Shown in pieces: positions 7,801 through 14,923 of a DNA stretch of 64,000 nucleotides. The first letter of the stretch is position 1. Every line of letters begins with the position of its first letter. Under the pieces are notes generated by a model that saw nothing but the letters and a program-made list of their open reading frames with translations, had not been told where the DNA came from and did no database searches. The stretch is from Ruminococcus sp. CAG:563 (GTDB taxonomy: Bacteria; Bacillota; Clostridia; Oscillospirales; Acutalibacteraceae), in NCBI GenBank assembly GCA_000434915.1, contig FR882087.1, positions 1-64,000 on the forward strand, read 5' to 3'. A program made the position numbers and the translations under genes.

Positions 7801-8375
7801 ATTTTAGATGTTAGACGGCAGACGTTAGACCGCTTTTTAATTGAATTGCAGATTTTAATTTTGCCAGTCTTATGTCTTTAATCTATAATGCGATTTGTGC
7901 TTTCGAAATGATTCGTCTGAGCACAAGAAAAAATGAAAGCCGTAAGTCACGGAGTTATCCCGACTTGCGGCTTTAGTCTTGTTTATAACCGATATAAAAC
8001 AAAAATTGTGCGACTTTATTTAACAGCAGAGCCGGAGCGTGACCGAGCCGCAGCGAGACGCTGTCAGCGAAAGTGATAATGGGCTCCTCCTCCGGGGGAG
8101 CTGTCAGCGAAGCTGACTGAGGGAGTGAAAATTTCATCAAGGTTAAACTCCCTCCGTCACGACTTCGTCGTGCCACCTCCCTCAAGAGGGCGGCCACGAA
8201 TATTCAGTGTCGAAATATAATGTCATCAGACTTTCAAGGTGCGATGTGGGCATCGCACCCTACGATGATGTGCAAAAACCGAACAATCCGTAGGGGTCGA
8301 TGAAACATCAACCCAAGGTTAGAAGAAAACTTAGACAGAGTCGATATAAGCGTGCACAACTTTTAATGCCGGTAG
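7801..8375. repeat. Gene-free region with copy R1 of a dispersed intergenic repeat
   Basis: There is no credible gene here. A long hairpin with AAAGCCG...CGGCTTT lies at 7936-7974. The region then holds a mosaic shared with other intergenic regions: a 30-base block at 8031-8060 identical to 12099-12128, and a CTCAAGAGGGCGGCCACGAA block at 8181-8200. An inverted module GGTGCGATG...CATCGCACC occurs at 8238-8259, and CCGTAGGGGTCGATG with its CATCAACCC partner at about 8289-8317. Multiple imperfect palindromes suggest a non-autonomous, structured repeat. Confidence 0.8.
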
Positions 8376-8403
8376 AAAAAAACAGGCGACCGAATCGGCC
8401 GCC
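8376..8403 (-). terminator. Terminator of the radical SAM / ECF operon
   Basis: On the minus strand GGCGGCCG (8403-8396) pairs with CGGTCGCC (8392-8385), with a 3-base loop and one G-T pair. Seven T residues follow shortly after (A-run 8376-8382 on the plus strand). Confidence 0.88.
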
Positions 8404-8419
8404 CGCTTTGCTTATCAAA

Positions 8420-9022
8420 TTATTTAATCCACTCTCTGACTCTCAATGGGATTCCCATGTCATCCGCAATTTTCTGACATTCTGCGATTTCTTCCTTGCT
8501 TATGACGTCAACAACGGTGAACTTGATTTTCGGGATATATTTTTTACAATCCTCGGCAAATTTCAACAGTGCCGGGAAAGCGTCCTCGCCGAAGCGTGAA
8601 CGGCTGACCTCCTGGTAACGCTTTGCGTTCGGAGCATTAAGGCTGATTGAAATTGAGTCAACAACGCCGCTGAGCATTTTTGCCGTTTCCTTACCGTTGA
8701 TAAGGTCGCTGAGCCCGTTTGAATTGAGACGAATTTTAAGTCCGTACTTTTCCTTGAGATATTTTGCGCTTGCGATGAGGTTATCGAGTGCCTGCGTCGG
8801 TTCACCGTAGCCGCAGAACACGACCTCGGAATACGGCGAAAAATCAAACTTATTGATTTCGTCCTCAATCTCCTCAAGTGTCGGGTCCTTCTTTAGCCAA
8901 AGCGATTCGGCCGAGCCGAGTCCGTCGCCGTTGCTCCTAATGCAAAAAACGCATGAGCAGGGACATTTGTTGGTTATGTTCATATAAACGCTGTTGCCAT
9001 AGGTGTAAACAATATCAGCCAT
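8420..9022 (-). CDS. TatD family-associated radical SAM protein
   Basis: The 200-residue product is a short radical SAM enzyme. The N-terminal MNITNKCPCSCVFCIR contains CX3CX2C (Cys20, Cys24, Cys27) for the 4Fe-4S cluster. VVFCGYGEPT is the GEP-type SAM motif, and RLNSNG and SISLNAPNAKRY are further core strands. It matches the small TatD-associated radical SAM family, which is often fused to or encoded next to TatD nucleases. No TatD gene is in this window and its substrate is unknown. It lies two bases after the ECF S component, so the two genes are co-transcribed. Confidence 0.88.
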   Translation of the reverse strand: MADIVYTYGNSVYMNITNKCPCSCVFCIRSNGDGLGSAESLWLKKDPTLEEIEDEINKFDFSPYSEVVFCGYGEPTQALDNLIASAKYLKEKYGLKIRLNSNGLSDLINGKETAKMLSGVVDSISISLNAPNAKRYQEVSRSRFGEDAFPALLKFAEDCKKYIPKIKFTVVDVISKEEIAECQKIADDMGIPLRVREWIK

Positions 9023-9024
9023 GA

Positions 9025-9582
9025 TTAATTCTTCCTTATTCTGTCTTTGATTTTAGCTTTGTCAAGCGCAGCGGAAAGCACAAGGTAAAGGATTCCGCTT
9101 GAGCCTGCCTGAATTGCGTTGCCGGGGAGAGTGTTAAGTGCACTGACCCATGACGGAACGCTGAAAAGATATTCCGTGAATCCGACCGGTGAGGAAAGTG
9201 CAAGGATAATAACCTCTGCGATATAATAACCGACCATCGTGATTGCGGCTGCAACGAAAACGGCGATAATGTTTCTCTTGCAAAGAAGCTTCTTTGCCGT
9301 ATGCGTAAAGCAGAGAACCAAAAGTGCCTTGATAATAAAGGTCGGAATGATGTACATTGTGTAGCCGCCCACAGCGTCGGAAAGAGCAGCACCGATACCT
9401 GCCGAAAGAGCGGCAAGCGGTGTCGGGAGAATGCTGGCACAGAGATAAATCATCGAATCGCCGATGTGCATGTATCCGTTAACGCTCGGAATCTTGACGT
9501 AATAGGTCAGGACGGTCGTAAGTGCCGCAAAAAGTGCCGCCAGAACGACTTGGTTAAGCTTGAATTTACTCTCTTTTTTCAT
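9025..9582 (-). CDS. ECF transporter S component-like membrane protein
   Basis: The 185-residue integral membrane protein has about six helices. Features include an N-terminal basic segment, LAALFAALTTVLTYYV, the loop NGYMHIGDSMIYLCASIL, and a C-terminal basic tail. This is the layout of substrate-binding S components of energy-coupling factor vitamin transporters (TIGR04002-like by my recollection). GAGGGCAAT at 9586-9594 sets the ATG. The substrate is unknown, and no A or T components are nearby, so a shared group II ECF module would be needed. Confidence 0.8.
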   Translation of the reverse strand: MKKESKFKLNQVVLAALFAALTTVLTYYVKIPSVNGYMHIGDSMIYLCASILPTPLAALSAGIGAALSDAVGGYTMYIIPTFIIKALLVLCFTHTAKKLLCKRNIIAVFVAAAITMVGYYIAEVIILALSSPVGFTEYLFSVPSWVSALNTLPGNAIQAGSSGILYLVLSAALDKAKIKDRIRKN

Positions 9583-9689
9583 AATATTGCCCTCCGAATA
9601 TCATATGCGAAATATTATAATCAGTCAATATTGAAAAATTAACAAAATAACGAATCTTTGCTTATGCAAAATGACTAAAGATACAACGG

Positions 9690-9718
9690 TTGAAAAAAAC
9701 ATTGTTTTGTGTTATACT
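9690..9718 (+). promoter_or_regulatory. Promoter of the cohesin-like / MBL operon
   Basis: TTGAAA (9690-9695), a 17-base spacer and TATACT (9713-9718), about 70 bases upstream of the ATG at 9790. Confidence 0.75.
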
Positions 9719-9789
9719 TACTCTTGATAAAGCCTATGTCACATATATAACATATTGTTTAAATAGGTTTATAAACGGAGGTCGTTTTT

Positions 9790-10611
9790 ATGAAAAAAAT
9801 TGTTTCGATTATAATTGCCGCAGTGATGGCATTTTGTCTTTGTCTGCCTGCTTTTGCGGCGCAGAGTTCAACCTTTGCGGTTAACGTTGTGTCCGAGAGC
9901 GACACAAGAGCGATTGTTTCCATCGACTATGAGGGCGGTGCTGCTTTCAACTGCCTCGATTTTGAGGTTAAGCTTTCAAAAAGACTGAGCGTTGAAAAGT
10001 GCGCAACAGGAGCAGGTCTCAGAAACTTTAAGATTTATGCCGATGATTTGAACGCCAGCCTCGGCGACACTGTAATCATGTCTTTCAACAAGGACTCAAA
10101 TCCGATAAAGTTTACTTTTGCCTCAATATCCGGATTTAAAGCTGTTAACGGCAAGGATCTTTTGACACTCACTCTTAAAAAGACGTCTGCCGATAAGCTT
10201 AAGGCTGATGACGTTAAGCTCACTGTTACAAACTGCGGAATCAGCGGCAGCACGGCCGACAGCGTTATTACGGCTGAAGCTAAGATTATCCCAATAGGCG
10301 GATCATCGGAAGTTAAGACCTCCGCTGCGGCAGGTCAGGCCGGCACAACGGTTGCCAAGACAAGCGGCACATCAAAAGCCGGTGAAACAACCTCTGTTAC
10401 CACAACGGCAGGAAGCTCCGAGCTCAGCGCAGAGTCAACCACGCCCGTTGCCGAATCGACATCGGACAAGAACGGCGAGAATAACGGCACAAAGACAACC
10501 GATAAAAAGAAGATTGTAATTGTAGGTGCGGCGGCATTGATTGTGCTTGCAATTATCGTAGTCAGTGTAGTGGTTATTGCAAAGAAGTATAAAAAAGAGG
10601 ACGCCGAATAA
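9790..10611 (+). CDS. Membrane-anchored cohesin-like surface protein
   Basis: The 273-residue product has a signal peptide (1-23, ending AFAAQ) and a beta-sandwich domain at about 24-160. It contains FAVNVVSES, FNCLDFEVKLSKRLSVEKC and LLTLTLKKTSADKLKADDVKL. A Thr/Ser/Gly-rich linker (about 165-235), a C-terminal membrane helix (about 240-263) and a basic tail KKYKKEDAE follow. The domain resembles cohesins, which capture dockerins, and is paralogous to the protein at 1-538; ligand specificity is not provable from sequence. Its TAA overlaps the ATG of the MBL hydrolase. GGAGG at 9777-9781 sets the start. Confidence 0.82.
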   Translation: MKKIVSIIIAAVMAFCLCLPAFAAQSSTFAVNVVSESDTRAIVSIDYEGGAAFNCLDFEVKLSKRLSVEKCATGAGLRNFKIYADDLNASLGDTVIMSFNKDSNPIKFTFASISGFKAVNGKDLLTLTLKKTSADKLKADDVKLTVTNCGISGSTADSVITAEAKIIPIGGSSEVKTSAAAGQAGTTVAKTSGTSKAGETTSVTTTAGSSELSAESTTPVAESTSDKNGENNGTKTTDKKKIVIVGAAALIVLAIIVVSVVVIAKKYKKEDAE

Positions 10612-11930
10612 TGGATTTTTTTGCAAGTAATCTAAAATTCAGACCGTGTGCCGATGAGCCGATTTACGATTGCCGTGAAAATTGCGAAATGGCGATTTAT
10701 CGCTCGACGGATATTAATGAAGTCAACGCCTGGCTCGAAAAGCTCAGCGAAAGCGGCTTTAAAATAATCAGGAAGAACGAGATAGACGGGAACCGTTTCA
10801 CCATGTTTGAAAAGGACGGCCTGCACATCACGGCATATTACACACCGTGCGATAGTTCGCTCAGGGTAACGGCAGGGGAGAATCCTGTTCCCGACGACGG
10901 CGAGCCTGTGTGCGGCGGCGACTGCGAGACCGTGTTCTACGGATTCGAGAATGACCATACATATATCGACTGCGGAATGTGTCTGCTTGTTCAGTGCCCG
11001 GACTACAGCTTTTTTGTTGTTGACAGCGGCCACTATTTCCAGTTCAACGACAATGACAGAATTCATAAATTCATGCGTGACAGAACGCCGAGGGACAGAA
11101 AAATCGTTGTCAACGGCTGGTTCGTTTCTCACGCTCATTCCGACCATATATCAAAGCTGATGGATTTTCTCCGCTATAACTGCGACGATGTTATTATCGA
11201 GGGCTTCTATTCAAATCTCATTGACCCGAAATATGATATCGGCAATGAATGGGATGTTGAAGAAGTGCTTCTTTCTCAGAAGCTTTTCAGACAGCTTGAT
11301 GCACTTTCGATTCCTAAGTATAAGCTTCATTCGGGTATGCATTTCACGCTGAGAAATCTCAGCTTCAATGTGCTTTGCACCCATGAGGATATCTTTCCCG
11401 ATAAGATGCCGGATTATAACGATTCCTCGTGCGCTTTGATGATGAGCGTCGGCGGAACAAAGGTGTTTATCCCCGGCGATTGTTCGGCTCTTGCAAGCAG
11501 GGTTCTTGAAGCACGCTACAATAATGAGCTGAAATGTGACGTTGTTCAGGTCGCTCATCACGGACATTCGGGTCTTTCAACGCACGCCTATGAGCTTATC
11601 GGCGCAAAGGTCGCCGTATTCCCGATTACAAGAATTATGTTTGATGAGGAATATCCCAAGCAGGAGGCGAACAGGCGGCTTATCGAGCTTGCCGAGAAGT
11701 ATTACATCACCTCGGACGGAACGGTCTGTATTCCTCTTCCGCTTGATGTTGACAGGATCACGACCCTGCCGGACGAGACCTTTGAGGATTTCGCAAAGAT
11801 AAAAAATCAGTGGGGCTATACCTATTCTGACGAACGTCAGCAGGAGCTTTACGGGATTTATCTCAGCAACGGCGGCAACCTTGAAAAAGAGGTTTTGCCC
11901 GTTCAGCGTGAGGGCTTTTCGTTGAGATAA
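10611..11930 (+). CDS. Metallo-beta-lactamase-fold hydrolase
   Basis: The 439-residue product has an N-terminal domain (about 1-120) followed by an MBL fold. The zinc motif is HAHSDH (within WFVSHAHSDHISK); later ligand regions are VLCTHEDIF, IPGDCSA and VAHHGHSG, resembling the ComEC/Rec2-like MBL branch. There is no signal peptide, so it is probably cytoplasmic. Its ATG overlaps the stop of the membrane-anchored cohesin-like gene, indicating translational coupling. The substrate is unknown; phosphodiester or nucleotide-type substrates are typical of this branch. Confidence 0.87.
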   Translation: MDFFASNLKFRPCADEPIYDCRENCEMAIYRSTDINEVNAWLEKLSESGFKIIRKNEIDGNRFTMFEKDGLHITAYYTPCDSSLRVTAGENPVPDDGEPVCGGDCETVFYGFENDHTYIDCGMCLLVQCPDYSFFVVDSGHYFQFNDNDRIHKFMRDRTPRDRKIVVNGWFVSHAHSDHISKLMDFLRYNCDDVIIEGFYSNLIDPKYDIGNEWDVEEVLLSQKLFRQLDALSIPKYKLHSGMHFTLRNLSFNVLCTHEDIFPDKMPDYNDSSCALMMSVGGTKVFIPGDCSALASRVLEARYNNELKCDVVQVAHHGHSGLSTHAYELIGAKVAVFPITRIMFDEEYPKQEANRRLIELAEKYYITSDGTVCIPLPLDVDRITTLPDETFEDFAKIKNQWGYTYSDERQQELYGIYLSNGGNLEKEVLPVQREGFSLR

Positions 11931-11939
11931 TAATTAGAA

Positions 11940-11985
11940 AAAAGTGAGCAAAAGCACTAAAGCTATAGTGTGAAGGCTCACTTTT
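11940..11985 (+). terminator. Terminator after the MBL hydrolase
   Basis: AAAAGTGAGC (11940-11949) pairs with GCTCACTTTT (11976-11985). An inner CACTA/TAGTG stem and a T-rich 3' end are present. The A-rich left flank means it may work both ways. Confidence 0.85.
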
Positions 11986-11989
11986 ATTA

Positions 11990-12440
11990 TGTTAGGCTTT
12001 GTCGCAAGTCTGATGAAATTCATTTTACGTATTGGCTCCTCCTTTGGGGTAGAGAAGTGTCGACACGGTAGTGAATGACAGTCCGGTGGACGTTCAGAGC
12101 CGGAGCGTGACCGAGCCGCAGCGAGACGGTGCCGTCCTTGACGACGGAGGGGATAAAAAAGTGGACTAAAGAAGATTTCAAGGTCGGTAAATCTCAAGGT
12201 GCGATGTGGGCATCGCACCCTACGATGAGTACAAAAATCAACACTACATAGAGTTATGATAAGAGCACAATCCGTAGAGGTCGATGACCTACGACGAAGT
12301 TCGATAAAAGCACAATCCGTAGGGGTCGAAGCCCACTTCGACCCAAGAATTTTTGCAAAAAGCCGTAAGATAATGACATTGCTCAAGAGGGCGGCCACGA
12401 ATATTCCGCATCGTAATATAATGTCATCAGGCTGTTCAAG
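11990..12440. repeat. Gene-free region with copy R2 of the dispersed intergenic repeat
   Basis: It carries the 30-base block GCCGGAGCGTGACCGAGCCG... (12099-12128), identical to R1. It also has module A GGTGCGATG...CATCGCACCCTACGA (12198-12226), module B CCGTAGGGGTCGAAG...TTCGACCCAAG (12317-12345), and CTCAAGAGGGCGGCCACGAA (12382-12401). The segment from about 12335 to 12405 is close to an inverted copy of 59585-59650. No gene is supported here. Confidence 0.8.
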
Positions 12441-12482
12441 GTGCGATGCATAATAATACCGCACATTTTCTCTTATGTTTAT

Positions 12483-12527
12483 AGAAAAGCAACCGTCTCC
12501 CCTATCGTCGGATAGCGGAAACGGTTG
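12483..12527 (-). terminator. Terminator of the DMT transporter
   Basis: CAACCGTCTCC (12490-12500) pairs imperfectly with GGAAACGGTTG (12517-12527), with an inner CCTATC/GATAG stem. The minus strand then runs into CTTTTCT. Confidence 0.8.
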
Positions 12528-12544
12528 TTTCAATTTATTCTTTT

Positions 12545-13420
12545 TTATTCGGCTCGCTTTTTATTGTAGAAAAACATTGCAACGCCTGCACCGATAATCA
12601 GGACATAGCCGAAGACACTGAGCCAATCGGGAATGTCGCCGAACACGAAAAATCCCAACACGGCGGCAAAAATAACCTGCGTGTAATCGTATACGGAAAT
12701 CTCCCTCGCCGGGGCGCATATATACGCTTTCGTTATGCCGAGCTGTCCTATGCATGCGAACGTGCCCGCAAGTATAAGATAAAGCAGCTGCAAGAAGCTC
12801 ATGTGCTCATACTCCGCTATTAAAAACGGCAGACACAAAATACACGAAAATGCCGAGAAAAAGAAAACAATTCTGCGGCTGTTCTCCTGCTTTTGACCGA
12901 GACGGCGTACAAAAGTATATGCAATTCCGGCACCCATGCCGCCCAAAAGTCCCGCAACCGCCGGCAAAACCTGCGGATTGTCAAAGCCCGGCTTGATGAT
13001 GAACAAACTGCCGACAAAAGCCACCGCAACGCCGATAATTTGTGCAAATTTAGGCTTCTCTTTCAAAAGAAAGATTGAAAAAATGATTGCAAAAAACGGT
13101 GAAAGCTTGTTGAGCATATTCGCATCGGAAAGATTCAGCCTGCCGAGTGCATAGAAATTGCAAAGCAAGCCCATTGTGCCGAAAAAACTTCTGCCGAGCA
13201 AATCGGGGATATGCTCCTTGGGCGGAATGAAGCTGACCTTTTCACGAAGCATCATGATAAAGATAAAAATGAGCGCAACAAAGTTTCTGAAAAATGCCTT
13301 TTGAAAAGCCGGCAAATCCCCTGCCAGCTTTACGAAAAGCGACATCATTGCAAAGCCGAACGCCGCCGCCATGATATAAAGTATTCCTTTTGATTTTTGA
13401 CTGATTTTTGCCATATACAT
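12545..13420 (-). CDS. EamA/DMT-family transporter
   Basis: The 291-residue membrane protein has ten predicted helices in two EamA repeats. Typical features are FFRNFVALIFIFIMMLREK, LNLSDANMLNKLSPFFAIIFSIFLLKEKP and, in the second half, YTQVIFAAVLGFFVFGDIPD. These proteins export or exchange small metabolites, and the substrate cannot be inferred. Two ATG codons six bases apart could start it, and neither has a strong ribosome site. It is monocistronic, flanked by a terminator and a divergent GntR operon. Confidence 0.88.
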   Translation of the reverse strand: MYMAKISQKSKGILYIMAAAFGFAMMSLFVKLAGDLPAFQKAFFRNFVALIFIFIMMLREKVSFIPPKEHIPDLLGRSFFGTMGLLCNFYALGRLNLSDANMLNKLSPFFAIIFSIFLLKEKPKFAQIIGVAVAFVGSLFIIKPGFDNPQVLPAVAGLLGGMGAGIAYTFVRRLGQKQENSRRIVFFFSAFSCILCLPFLIAEYEHMSFLQLLYLILAGTFACIGQLGITKAYICAPAREISVYDYTQVIFAAVLGFFVFGDIPDWLSVFGYVLIIGAGVAMFFYNKKRAE

Positions 13421-13569
13421 TCTCTGTTTCCGAATATAGATTTTAGACGTGAGGGGGAATATCGAACCGCTAAAAGGTTTAACCTCCGTCGCAACTTTTT
13501 ATTTCAACATTATTATAATCAAAGTACATCCGATGTCAACCCATGAAAAAATATTTTTTAAAAAAACTA

Positions 13570-13598
13570 TTGACTTTTATTCGCATAAATGATATCAT
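13570..13598 (+). promoter_or_regulatory. Promoter of the GntR-ABC operon
   Basis: TTGACT (13570-13575), a 17-base spacer and TATCAT (13593-13598), directly before a perfect operator palindrome. Confidence 0.8.
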
Positions 13599-13600
13599 GC

Positions 13601-13627
13601 AAGTGTGATAGTACAGATATCACACTT
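13601..13627. promoter_or_regulatory. GntR (YtrA-type) operator
   Basis: AAGTGTGATA (13601-13610) and TATCACACTT (13618-13627) form a perfect 10-base inverted repeat with a 7-base spacer. It sits over the predicted transcription start. It almost certainly binds the product of the next gene, giving autorepression. Confidence 0.85.
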
Positions 13628-13653
13628 AATACACACCGAAAGAAGGTGATGCT

Positions 13654-14019
13654 ATGTTTGAGATCGACTCCAGGAGCAGGATTCCGATCTACGAACAGAT
13701 CAAAAACCAGCTGATAACGTGCATTCGTCTTGGAATCTACAAGGCCGACGAGCAGCTCCCGTCTATCAGATCGGTTTCAACTCAAACGGGCATCAATGTC
13801 AACACGGTCAAGCGTGCATTCGCAGACCTTGAGGACGAGGGAATAATATACTCGCTTGTGGGGCGAGGCAGCTTTGTCGCCTCCGGCGCAGCGGATAACA
13901 CCTCAATAGCAGTGAAAGCACTCAAGGATATTGAGCCCGACCTGCATTCGCTCAAGTCAAAGGGAGTCAGCAAAGACTCGGTAATTGAGCTTATCAACAA
14001 AATATATGAGGAGGACTAA
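13654..14019 (+). CDS. GntR-family regulator, YtrA subfamily
   Basis: The 121-residue product has a winged-helix domain (residues 1-75: IPIYEQIKNQLITCIRLGIY, LPSIRSVSTQTGINVNTVKRA, YSLVGRGSFVA). A short helical C-terminal stretch of about 45 residues follows, typical of the YtrA subfamily that controls adjacent ABC transporters. It is first in a four-gene operon behind a perfect operator. GAAGGTGAT at 13641-13649 sets the ATG. YtrA-type regulators commonly respond to cell-envelope stress; the inducer here is unknown. Confidence 0.93.
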   Translation: MFEIDSRSRIPIYEQIKNQLITCIRLGIYKADEQLPSIRSVSTQTGINVNTVKRAFADLEDEGIIYSLVGRGSFVASGAADNTSIAVKALKDIEPDLHSLKSKGVSKDSVIELINKIYEED

Positions 14020-14023
14020 TAAA

Positions 14024-14923
14024 ATGATTGAAATAAACAATATAACAAAAACCTTCGACGATTACACGGCAATTAAGGACCTCTCATTTACGGTCAACGA
14101 ATCCTCGCTTTACGGACTTGTCGGCTACAACGGAGCAGGTAAAACAACGCTTCTGAAAATTATCGCAGGCGTTTATCTCCCCGACAGCGGCGATGTAAGG
14201 CTCAACGGTCAAAGCCTTTTTGAGCATCCGGAGCTTAAATCGGACCTTTTCTATGTTCCCGACGATATTTATTTCGGTCTCGGCTCGTCAATGAACTCCA
14301 TGGCAAAGTTTTACATGGGCTTTCACCCGAACTTTTGCATGGATACATTCAAAAAGCTGACAGGTCTTTTCGGCCTTGACCCGAAGAAAAAGCTTATCGG
14401 CTTTTCAAAGGGTATGCAGCGTCAGGCTGAAATGATACTCGGTCTCTCCTGCCTGCCGAAGGTAATTCTTCTCGACGAATCTTTTGACGGACTTGACCCG
14501 GCAAAGAGAAATCTGACGAAGAAGATTTTGCTCGATTACATGGCGGAAAAGGAATGCTCGATAATTATTTCCTCGCATAACCTCCATGAGCTTGCCGATA
14601 TGTGCGACCACATCGCACTCATCAACGGTCAGACGATTGCAATGGACTGCACCGTTGACGATATGAACGGCACACGCTGCAAATTCCGCCTTGCATTCAA
14701 GAACGAGGTTGAGCGGGAAGCATTCGGCGATCTCAAGCTCAAGAATTTCAAAAAGGACGGCAAGATAATCACATTTACGGTCTCGGAAAATGTCGAAAAA
14801 GCTCAGGAAATTATCAATTCGCTTGACCCCGTGCTTTGCGAACGCTTCCCGCTTTCACTTGAAGAGATTTTCCTTGAAGAGATGGAGGATACGGATTATG
14901 ACTTTGAACAAATCTTCTCGTAA
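14024..14923 (+). CDS. ABC transporter ATP-binding protein (YtrB-like)
   Basis: The 299-residue product has Walker A GYNGAGKTT (34-42), an atypical signature FSKGM in place of LSGGQ, and Walker B VILLDESFDGLDP (Ser where Pro is usual). The H-loop is in IIISSHNLHELAD. GAGGAGGA at 14008-14015 favours the ATG at 14024 over an upstream ATG at 13985. It energises the two large permeases that follow and overlaps the first by 26 bases. It is typical of GntR-linked exporters for antimicrobial peptides or envelope functions. Confidence 0.92.
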   Translation: MIEINNITKTFDDYTAIKDLSFTVNESSLYGLVGYNGAGKTTLLKIIAGVYLPDSGDVRLNGQSLFEHPELKSDLFYVPDDIYFGLGSSMNSMAKFYMGFHPNFCMDTFKKLTGLFGLDPKKKLIGFSKGMQRQAEMILGLSCLPKVILLDESFDGLDPAKRNLTKKILLDYMAEKECSIIISSHNLHELADMCDHIALINGQTIAMDCTVDDMNGTRCKFRLAFKNEVEREAFGDLKLKNFKKDGKIITFTVSENVEKAQEIINSLDPVLCERFPLSLEEIFLEEMEDTDYDFEQIFS

